64,000 bases of DNA from Halobacillus_B rhizosphaerae (GTDB lineage: Bacteria; Bacillota; Bacilli; Bacillales; Halobacillaceae). Under the pieces are notes generated by a model. That model was not told the DNA's origin. It saw nothing but the letters and a program-made list of their open reading frames with translations, and made no database searches. The stretch lies in contig NZ_JAUTWQ010000008.1 of NCBI RefSeq assembly GCF_046719735.1, forward strand, positions 124,001 through 188,000, in the 5' to 3' direction. Shown here in pieces: positions 57,625-64,000 of this stretch; positions within the stretch are counted from its first letter, which is position 1, and the number at the start of each line of letters is the position of its first letter. Position numbers and translations under genes: made by a program.

Positions 57625-58749
57625 TTACTTATTTTGAACGAGAACACGTGCGAGCTGATGAGACGCCTGATACAAATAGTCTTCTGCGTTTGCGAGGCAC
57701 TCGGCCAAAGACTTCGGTCCGGGCACGATCGAGAAGCAGCCTGTGAAAAAGCGGTTGAGAGGTGCCATATTGCCGTCTAAACTGCCGGACAATAAATAGA
57801 CAGGCTTATCGTAACGACTGGCCGTCTCAGCTACATAACCGGGCGCTTTGCCATAGAGCGTTTGTTCATCGCTCTGCCCTTCTCCTGTTACCACAATATC
57901 CGCTTCCTGGATGGCCGCGTCTAAATGAATGGCTTCAGCGACGAGCTCTGCCCCAGATCTTAATTCTGCTCCTATAGCGAGAAAGGCAAAGCCGAGTCCA
58001 CCTGCGGCTCCGGCTCCTGGTGTGTGCATGAGATCTTTTCCACAAGCCGCTTCTACCAAATGACCATAAACGGCTAACTGCTGATCGTAGGCTGCAAGCT
58101 GCTCTGGATCTGCCCCTTTTTGCGGACCATATACATAGCTCGCGCCACGTGTTCCGGTCAATGGGTTGTCTACATCGGACGCCACCTGAATCGTGCATTC
58201 CTGCAGGCGTGAATCGAGAGTAGTGAAATCAATTCGGCTGATTTGAAACAAATCCTTACCGAACATGCCGACTTCTTCATTCTGTTCATTGAACGCTTTC
58301 ATCCCGAGTGCCTGCAGCATGCCGAACCCTCCGTCGTTAGTCGAGCTGCCGCCAATCGCCATGATAAAATCACGATGCCCTTGATCGAGGGCATGACGAA
58401 TAGCTTCCCCGATCCCATAAGTGGTCGTCAAATCCGGGTTGCGTTGGTCCTCAGGAACAAGCGGAAGTCCTGAGATCGCAGCTATCTCAATTACGGTGCA
58501 GTCAGCTTCCAAGTGAATGTACTCGCTTTCCCTTCTTTCACCTAGCGGGCCTGTACAAGTAATGGATACTTTCGTATGTGGAGCGGCTTTGGATAGAGCC
58601 TCGAGGGTATTTTCTCCGCCGTCGGCCATGGGCATTAACAGCGCTTCAACCTGTGGATCTGCCGATTGAAAGGCGCGTGCCATTGTTTCTGCTACTTGGC
58701 CGGAGGATAAACTCCCTTTATAGGAATCCGGTGCGAATAAAACTTTCAT
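57625..58749 (-). CDS. glxK: Glycerate kinase (GlxK/GarK family)
   Basis: A 374-aa kinase that phosphorylates glycerate, in this family mostly to 2-phosphoglycerate. Family motifs are FAPDSYKGSLSSGQVAETM, PMADGGENTLEAL, AIGGSSTNDGGFGMLQALG, TPGAGAAGGLGFAFLA and VVTGEGQSDEQTLYGKAPG. GGGGG lies upstream of the ATG. It is first of the operon glxK-gntP and lies directly after the CdaR-family regulator, with a perfect palindrome in between. Confidence 0.94.
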   Translation of the reverse strand: MKVLFAPDSYKGSLSSGQVAETMARAFQSADPQVEALLMPMADGGENTLEALSKAAPHTKVSITCTGPLGERRESEYIHLEADCTVIEIAAISGLPLVPEDQRNPDLTTTYGIGEAIRHALDQGHRDFIMAIGGSSTNDGGFGMLQALGMKAFNEQNEEVGMFGKDLFQISRIDFTTLDSRLQECTIQVASDVDNPLTGTRGASYVYGPQKGADPEQLAAYDQQLAVYGHLVEAACGKDLMHTPGAGAAGGLGFAFLAIGAELRSGAELVAEAIHLDAAIQEADIVVTGEGQSDEQTLYGKAPGYVAETASRYDKPVYLLSGSLDGNMAPLNRFFTGCFSIVPGPKSLAECLANAEDYLYQASHQLARVLVQNK

Positions 58750-58854
58750 ATAAGGTCCCCCCTAGAAAAAATAGCTTACCTTTATTGAAACGAATCTTGC
58801 AGTAAGAAACAATTGATGAAATGAACAAAAATTCAGAAAATAAAAAGTGGATTC

Positions 58855-58870
58855 TTGTGCACTTGCACAA
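58855..58870. promoter_or_regulatory. Perfect palindrome, candidate CdaR-family operator
   Basis: TTGTGCA-CT-TGCACAA, just after the cdaR-type stop (58872 on the minus strand) and 106 nt upstream of the glycerate kinase start. The location fits control of the glxK-gntP operon by the neighbouring regulator. Confidence 0.65.
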
Positions 58871-58871
58871 G

Positions 58872-59927
58872 TCACTGGTTGATTAAAATACTTTGCAGCA
58901 GGATTGCTTCTCGAAAGGTCCTGGGATCCAAGCCCACCTTCTTCGTAATTTGATCCAGCCGGTAAATCAGCGTATTTCGGTGGATGTGTAAGTGGTCGGC
59001 CGTTTGGTTCATTTTCAGGTTGCAAGTGAAATAACTTTCCAGCGTCAGCAAATATGAACGCTCCAGCTGAAACAAGCGGTCGCGGTAAACTTCAGTGATC
59101 TCCTTATAAACCTGACAGTTTTTACGATAAAGCATCCTCTCCATTTTCAATGAAGCACTGTCTACAATCTTTCCCTGTGTGCCGGCGATTTCCAGCGCCG
59201 CTTGCGCCTGATGAAAGGAACGGCGGATGCCTTCAACTGAATAGCCCGGTTCCCCTGCACCGATTTTTACGTTAAATCGTTCAGGCAGCTCCAGATGAGG
59301 AAGATGATGCTGAGGAATGGAAACGACTACTCTATCCTCTTGGTAAGGAAGCACAAATAGGGGGTGAAGGAATTCCAGGTCGTGACGCAGCTTTTCTGCG
59401 AGGTGAAAGGGCTCATGAGATTGAAATATTACCACTTGGAAGCTTTGATGAATATCCACCCTCAGCGTATAGGTGGCTTCTCTTTCAAGTTCATCCGCAT
59501 CCAAATTCTCCTGATTCAACAGCCGCTGCAGCCAATGGCTCCACTGCCGCTCTTGGTAAAAGGCCTGCCTCTGAAGGTAGATTTGTTCTAAAGCAATTTC
59601 TACTGACCCTTGCGTCATGAGCGCTGCCTGCATCACTTGCTCAGGATCTCCGGTTAGGCCGACGACCCCTGCCAGTTTTCCCTGATGAAAAACAGGCAGG
59701 TTCGCTCCTGGCTTGGCGTTTGAGTAACTGTCAAGATCCTCTGAGGATATGTACTGCGGTTCTTCCGTTGCAATAACATTCTTCGCTCCACCGTGAGGCT
59801 GATATATTCGGGATGAATCTGTACTGGCCACAATGGTGCCCTTGGCGTTCATCAAATTAATAGGCACGGTGATGTAGGCGGATAAGCGATGGATAATTTC
59901 CTGTCCGAGCTGTTCGGTTAGTTCCAT
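58872..59927 (-). CDS. CdaR-family sugar-diacid regulator
   Basis: A 351-aa transcription factor. The N-terminal diacid-recognition domain is LTEQLGQEIIHRLSAYITVPINLMNAKGTIVASTDSSRI, the middle resembles a GGDEF-like region, and the C-terminal PucR-type HTH_30 is SYFTCNLKMNQTADHLHIHRNTLIYRLDQITKKVGLDPRTF. Relatives (CdaR/SdaR) activate glucarate/galactarate/glycerate genes on binding glycerate or diacids. It is upstream of glycerate kinase and GntP permease in the same direction, so it is their likely regulator. Confidence 0.92.
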   Translation of the reverse strand: MELTEQLGQEIIHRLSAYITVPINLMNAKGTIVASTDSSRIYQPHGGAKNVIATEEPQYISSEDLDSYSNAKPGANLPVFHQGKLAGVVGLTGDPEQVMQAALMTQGSVEIALEQIYLQRQAFYQERQWSHWLQRLLNQENLDADELEREATYTLRVDIHQSFQVVIFQSHEPFHLAEKLRHDLEFLHPLFVLPYQEDRVVVSIPQHHLPHLELPERFNVKIGAGEPGYSVEGIRRSFHQAQAALEIAGTQGKIVDSASLKMERMLYRKNCQVYKEITEVYRDRLFQLERSYLLTLESYFTCNLKMNQTADHLHIHRNTLIYRLDQITKKVGLDPRTFREAILLQSILINQ

Positions 59928-59986
59928 GCAGGTGCTCCTTTCTGGTTATGAGAATCCGGTAACTGGTTGAGGTAGATTATGAGATT

Positions 59987-60014
59987 CCCTCTCTTATTTT
60001 AACCTAAGAGAGGG
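59987..60014. repeat. Inverted repeat in the divergent cdaR/dehydrogenase region
   Basis: Ten-bp perfect arms CCCTCTCTTA / TAAGAGAGGG around an 8-nt loop, with no T run. It lies between divergent genes and could be an operator. Confidence 0.6.
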
Positions 60015-60154
60015 GGTGATTGTGTAAACTAAATGAGAGACTGCCGTATTCCGCCTTCAGGGTGTGATAACGTTTATGCAAGAGCAAAGTCTGGGTATTC
60101 ATTATAACCAGTAGAAGATTTAATTTTCGCAGAATGATAGAAAGGAGAGTTTAA

Positions 60155-61135
60155 ATGAAACCTAAAGTATTTATAACGAAGCAGATACCAGAAGAGGTGG
60201 AGAGATATATCGCTGAGCATTGTGAGTATTCGATCTGGGAGGAGGAAACTCCGATCCCAGAGGCGCAGTTAAAGGAGAAAATAAAAGACGTGGATGGCCT
60301 TATCTGCCCTAAAGCAAATGTTACAGAATCCCTATTAAGTCACGCGCCGAATTTAAAGGTAATCAGTAACATTGCGGTGGGGTACGATTCTTTTGATACA
60401 GAGCTCATGGAATCTCACGGCGTCCTTGGAACTCATACACCGTATGTGTTGGATGAGACCGTTGCTGATCTTATCTTCGGGCTGATCCTTTCCGCTGCTA
60501 GAAGAATACCGGAAATGGACAAGTTTGTCAGAAGCGGTCAATGGTCTTCGATGGAGGACACCTCGTTATTTGGGAAAGATGTTCACGGAGCCACATTGGG
60601 AATCGTTGGTCTTGGCAGAATCGGTGAAAAGGTTGCCAGGCGAGCGAAATTTGGATTCAATATGAATGTCCAGTATTATAATCGCAGTCGTCGTGAAGAG
60701 TTAGAGGAGAAATATGGTCTGGAAAAGAAATCAATGGAAGAACTTATGCAATCCTCTGACTTTATTTTAACGATGGTCCCTTTATCGCCGGAAACCACCA
60801 AACTTATAGGTGAAAAAGAATTTAGTTTAATGAAACAAGAGGCGGTCTTTATCAATGCTTCCCGTGGGAAAGTAGTAGATGAAAGTGCCTTAATTGAAGC
60901 CCTGAAAAGTAATAAAATCAGGGGAGCAGCTTTGGATGTATTCGAGCAGGAACCCGTGGACGCTGCGAATCCGCTCCTCTCCTTGGACAATGTCGTTCTT
61001 ACTCCTCATCTGGGGTCGGCAACTCAACAAGCGAGAGATGCCATGGCGATGAAAGCTGCCGAAAATTTGGTGGCAGGAGTGACAGGGCAGGCTCCTCCTA
61101 ATGTGGTAAAAGAATTGCAGCATCTTGTCCCTTAA
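60155..61135 (+). CDS. D-2-hydroxyacid dehydrogenase, glyoxylate/hydroxypyruvate reductase type
   Basis: A 326-aa NAD(P)-dependent enzyme that interconverts D-glycerate and hydroxypyruvate, or glycolate and glyoxylate. The cofactor motif is GLGRIG (152-157); Asn/Arg after strand 2 (YYNRSRR) suggests NADP. The catalytic triad is Arg237 (NASRGKVVDE), Glu266 (DVFEQEP) and His285 (LTPHLGSAT). AAAGGAG precedes the ATG. It is divergent from the CdaR/glycerate-kinase operon, so glycerate metabolism is a coherent role. The closest Bacillus protein is YvcT-like. Confidence 0.92.
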   Translation: MKPKVFITKQIPEEVERYIAEHCEYSIWEEETPIPEAQLKEKIKDVDGLICPKANVTESLLSHAPNLKVISNIAVGYDSFDTELMESHGVLGTHTPYVLDETVADLIFGLILSAARRIPEMDKFVRSGQWSSMEDTSLFGKDVHGATLGIVGLGRIGEKVARRAKFGFNMNVQYYNRSRREELEEKYGLEKKSMEELMQSSDFILTMVPLSPETTKLIGEKEFSLMKQEAVFINASRGKVVDESALIEALKSNKIRGAALDVFEQEPVDAANPLLSLDNVVLTPHLGSATQQARDAMAMKAAENLVAGVTGQAPPNVVKELQHLVP

Positions 61136-61172
61136 TTTCTTTTGCTGGCCCATATATTTTGTTAGTAAGAGA

Positions 61173-61212
61173 GAGCGCGCGACCTTTGTGCCGCGCGCTC
61201 TTTTGATTTTGT
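61173..61212 (+). terminator. Terminator after the dehydrogenase gene
   Basis: Nine-bp GC-only-core stem GAGCGCGCG / CGCGCGCTC (61173-61181, 61192-61200) followed by TTTTGATTTTG. Confidence 0.9.
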
Positions 61213-61224
61213 TAAGGGAGTACT

Positions 61225-63762
61225 CTATTGAGGAACGATCACATTGTCTACTAAGTCGAAGGCGGTAAGTGACATGCCGACCATCGCTCCTGTCGTCGTG
61301 AATCCTACTGGGGCATCAGGAGAAACGGTATCGAAATCTCTTCCCCAGGGGGTTGCAACATCAAGTGTGTTACGGATGACTTGGATCTGACCGGTTTCAG
61401 GTGCTGTTGTGCCTCCGTCCCGGTAGTCCACGTATACAGCCAAGCGCATGGTGTTGGGATTCGTGATATTATTTTCTTCGATAAGAATCGTGTCTATCCC
61501 AGGGAAGTTAAACGGTTCAAATATAATCGAGCTTCCAGCGCGTGTCATATGATTAATGGTATTGCGGCGGACGTATATATTCACATTATTGAAAGAAGCG
61601 GTACTGAAAAATACAAATTGGGTGTGACTTTCCATCGTATTGTCATCGATTAGGAACGTTCCGCTGAAGTAAAGATCATTTGGTGTGGCTCCTTGGACGT
61701 AAATGGCACCCAAGCTCGTAGCACTGCCTAAAAATGAATTTTCCGTAATCGTAGTTGTCCCAAGGGCGCCGCGAATCTCTAATGCCTTTTCGGTTCCATT
61801 ATGGTGAATCGTGTTATTAGTTAACGTGAAATCCTCGACATTTACGATTAACGTTCTTTTCCCACCGGTTAAAGTTGAGTTCTGAATGGTGATACCGCTG
61901 TAATAGTCACCCACACCTCGAGGAGGAATTCTTACAAGCGTTTCATCTGCAACTCCAAATGTTGTACGAGTGAAACTCAGACCTTCCAACGTAATGTCGT
62001 CTGCCTGAAGAGATATCGCAGTTTCAGCAGTGAAAGTGTTAGGGAAAACCACTTCTGTTAGTGCTGCAGAAAATCCGCGGATGGTTAACGTCTTATCTAT
62101 GATAAGCTCTGCATCCTGTGTATATTGACCTGGAGTGAGGATTAAAGTATCTCCTGAGTTCGCTTCTTCGATAGCTAAGCTGAGTACATCATAGAAGGTT
62201 AGCTGGTTTACGTTGAAGATCCTTCCTCCGATAAGGCTGCAAGTGAGACCCGCCGGGAATGGAACGGCATCCGGCGGACAAGCGATACATTCTGCTGAAG
62301 TGCTTTGCAGGATGAGACTGCATCCCTCACTTACACAGATCAATGTTTCCCCGCATGGTCCATCTCCACAAGGCAAACAGACGATATCTTCAACTTCAAG
62401 GCCTCCACATTCGCCTTCCACGGCAGTCACCGTATACACACACATTGGAACAAAGCAAGAAAAACCATCCGGAAGTGGGACGGCATCCTGCGGACAAACC
62501 ACACACGAATCCTCCGATAAGCTTAAAGTCAGCGTGCAAACGTCATTTGAACATTCCAGGGTTTCGCTGCACGGTGTCTCACAAGGCAGGCAGATGAGGT
62601 CCCCGACAACAATATCCGTACATTCTCCCTCTACTGCTGTTACTTCATATAAACAGGAAAGAACTAATACTTCACAAGCGAATCCTTGAGGAAGAGAAAC
62701 GGCATCTGGGGGGCAGAATACGCAGGCATCATCTGTTAAAGTTAAAATCACTGTACAAACTCCGTTGGAACATTCCAAAGCTTCGTCGCATGTTTCCTCA
62801 CAAGGAAGACAGATAAGGTCCCCTACCGCAAGATCACTGCACTCTCCATCGACTGAAGTCACTTCATATAAGCAGGAAAGGACGGGTACTTCACAAGCAA
62901 ATCCTTGAGGAAGAGTAACAGCATCGGGCGGACAATCCACACAGGCATTGTCCGTTAAGCTTAAGACCAGCGTACAAACGCCGTTTGAGCATTGCAGGAT
63001 CTCATCACATGGTAACTCACAAGGAAAACAAACCACATCACCTAATGCAAGCCCTGTGCACTCTCCATCCAACTCAGTAATTTCATAAACACAGAAAAGG
63101 GGCAGGGGAGGAGGCAGTGTCAGGGTAACGGTGGTATCTATACGAGTTTGGACCCAGTCATAGACGTTATGTGTACGGATGCAAAGGTTTTCTTCCTGCT
63201 GGGGAGAAAGATGAGATGGGATTGAACACAGAACAGGGCATTCTTCGTTGAGAAAATCATTTTCCTGATTGAATCGAACTGGACATTGTGGGGGCCGAGT
63301 CGGTGTTGGACAAGAACGCTCCACTTGATCCCTTGGATTGCAGAAAGACGCTTCAATGTCTAAAACCACGGATGCTGTGGATTGGACATCTTGACAAAAG
63401 TCAATATCCACACTGACTTCGGTCCCTTCTTCACTTGATACAGAGCTGCAAATATGGCAAGAAGCCTGAGTGATCTGTACCAAGATCTCTGTTCCCAAAG
63501 GTGCACAAAGGTAATAACTTTCACAAACGGAGAAATCAGCTGACCCTGTAGAGTCATCTTCGAGTGTGATCGTAATGGTTCCGGTAGTGCGGATATTCAC
63601 ACGCTGAAGTATGACCTGTGCTCCATTTGGAAGCATAAACACCCTTTCTTCACGGCCGCCCTGCTGCGGGACTTCCTCGCTGATTAAGTTTGAAATTTCA
63701 CAGGAGGGATCATCTTCAGTCTGGGCGAGGGCTGGCCGGATTTGGTTTCCATCAAATATCAT
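61225..63762 (-). CDS. Cys-rich tandem-repeat protein with C-terminal beta-helix, possible spore-surface protein
   Basis: An 845-aa acidic protein with no signal peptide or membrane helix. Residues 1-220 form a Cys-containing beta-rich part. Residues 224-512 are four tandem repeats of 71-73 aa, each with about ten Cys at fixed places (pattern YEVT-VEGEC, GDLICLPC, LECSNGVC, CPPDAV-LPQGF-C). Residues 511-845 look like a right-handed beta-helix (DTLILTPGQYTQDAELIIDKTLTIRG; many NNTI/ENN turns). GGAGGTTC lies just before the ATG. Such composition suits disulfide-linked surface layers; spore coat or exosporium is inferred from the missing signal peptide. Confidence 0.82.
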   Translation of the reverse strand: MIFDGNQIRPALAQTEDDPSCEISNLISEEVPQQGGREERVFMLPNGAQVILQRVNIRTTGTITITLEDDSTGSADFSVCESYYLCAPLGTEILVQITQASCHICSSVSSEEGTEVSVDIDFCQDVQSTASVVLDIEASFCNPRDQVERSCPTPTRPPQCPVRFNQENDFLNEECPVLCSIPSHLSPQQEENLCIRTHNVYDWVQTRIDTTVTLTLPPPLPLFCVYEITELDGECTGLALGDVVCFPCELPCDEILQCSNGVCTLVLSLTDNACVDCPPDAVTLPQGFACEVPVLSCLYEVTSVDGECSDLAVGDLICLPCEETCDEALECSNGVCTVILTLTDDACVFCPPDAVSLPQGFACEVLVLSCLYEVTAVEGECTDIVVGDLICLPCETPCSETLECSNDVCTLTLSLSEDSCVVCPQDAVPLPDGFSCFVPMCVYTVTAVEGECGGLEVEDIVCLPCGDGPCGETLICVSEGCSLILQSTSAECIACPPDAVPFPAGLTCSLIGGRIFNVNQLTFYDVLSLAIEEANSGDTLILTPGQYTQDAELIIDKTLTIRGFSAALTEVVFPNTFTAETAISLQADDITLEGLSFTRTTFGVADETLVRIPPRGVGDYYSGITIQNSTLTGGKRTLIVNVEDFTLTNNTIHHNGTEKALEIRGALGTTTITENSFLGSATSLGAIYVQGATPNDLYFSGTFLIDDNTMESHTQFVFFSTASFNNVNIYVRRNTINHMTRAGSSIIFEPFNFPGIDTILIEENNITNPNTMRLAVYVDYRDGGTTAPETGQIQVIRNTLDVATPWGRDFDTVSPDAPVGFTTTGAMVGMSLTAFDLVDNVIVPQ
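62227..63093 (-). repeat. Four in-frame 213-219-bp tandem repeats
   Basis: These encode repeats 1-4 (residues 224-296, 297-369, 370-440, 441-512) of the Cys-rich protein. The first two are the most alike and both are 73 codons; the fourth is the most diverged. DNA similarity is visible between copies, so unit gain and loss by recombination is plausible. Confidence 0.88.
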
Positions 63763-63765
63763 ATC

Positions 63766-64000
63766 GAACCTCCTTTTTATTCGAATTATTTTATAAGGTT
63801 ATCGATGTAGTATTTATATGCGGAAGCCAAATAATGGGAGAGGGCAAAATGGGGAATTAGGCAGGCTGGTGGAGGAAGAGAATGAATGCGAAAGATCTAA
63901 AGCGAAGAAGAATCACTTAATGAGGAATGGTCAAGGGATTGGGTTTGAGAAGAAGGCTGGAGTGTGGAGGGGGAAAGGGCAGGGATTAATACAGACCAAT
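63766..64000. other. Purine-rich stretch without a supported gene
   Basis: Plus strand from about 63830 is markedly rich in G and A (AGGAAGAGAATG, GGAGGGGGAAAGGGCAGGG). Only short ORFs occur. It includes the upstream region of the 845-aa gene, where CATATAAATA at about 63813-63822 (minus strand) could be part of a sporulation-type -10. Confidence 0.5.

Noticed and set aside
60065..60078. cre-like sequence TGATAACGTTTATG for CcpA
   Set aside because: The right half lacks the required CA at the proper place, so it falls short of the consensus.
62227..63093. Regular repeats suggesting a CRISPR array
   Set aside because: Units are 213-219 bp, contiguous, in frame and encode conserved Cys positions, so they are protein repeats.

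Overview
The window is a chromosomal stretch of a low-GC, endospore-forming Bacillaceae bacterium. The evidence is dense AGGAGG-type ribosome sites, sigma-A promoters with 17-nt spacers, a tyrosine T-box leader, a YjcZ-type sporulation peptide behind a sigma-K-like promoter, and many small membrane proteins. A moderately halophilic genus such as Halobacillus is my best guess, but the sequence does not prove it. I see no rRNA, tRNA, CRISPR array, intact insertion sequence or prophage.

Layout. 0.1-0.7 kb: a HAD phosphatase. 0.9-6.8 kb: a Fur-controlled siderophore ABC importer, divergent from an ABC exporter. 7.0-9.4 kb: a PadR / DUF1048 / drug-type ABC module. 9.6-21.6 kb: single-gene accessory functions (MFS pump, HNH protein, LytTR/DUF3021 pair, CheY, Eis-type acetyltransferase, a Cys-rich protein, methyltransferase, ArsR + AHSA1 pair, hydrolase, DinB protein, TetR + SDR pair). 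Two decayed genes lie here (16.4-16.7 and 20.0-20.1 kb). 21.7-30.1 kb: YjcZ, a zinc alcohol dehydrogenase, a GNAT enzyme, lipoproteins, a PadR pair and a VOC gene broken by one stop codon. 30.2-34.7 kb: an apparently AT-rich block with a GC-rich intergenic repeat, two XRE/membrane regulators, an ECF sigma/anti-sigma pair and an unrecognised 219-aa protein. 34.9-41.8 kb: small enzymes and tyrosyl-tRNA synthetase with its T-box. 42.0-49.9 kb: one sugar operon. 50-56 kb: small proteins, 6-phosphogluconate dehydrogenase and a second ECF pair. 56.2-61.2 kb: a glycerate locus. 61.2-63.8 kb: an 845-aa Cys-rich tandem-repeat protein joined to a beta-helix.

How genes work together. The sugar operon encodes a GntR regulator, an AgaS-like SIS enzyme, a PfkB kinase, a binding protein, two permeases, a LacC-like kinase and a LacD aldolase (Lys205 in place). 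It reads as import, phosphorylation, deamination/isomerisation to tagatose-6-phosphate, a second phosphorylation and aldol cleavage. Galactosamine or a related amino sugar is the likeliest substrate. No importer ATPase is present, so a shared MsmX-type ATPase is implied. The glycerate locus (CdaR regulator, glycerate kinase, GntP permease, divergent D-2-hydroxyacid dehydrogenase) forms a second unit, with a perfect palindrome placed to be the regulator's site.

The strongest candidates for new biology are the amino-sugar operon, the Cys-rich repeat/beta-helix protein and its smaller Cys-rich counterpart at 14.6 kb (both without signal peptides, so possible spore-surface proteins), the ArsR gene whose promoter predicts a leaderless mRNA between two operators exactly 40 bp apart, and a 25-bp perfect inverted repeat embedded in the TetR promoter.
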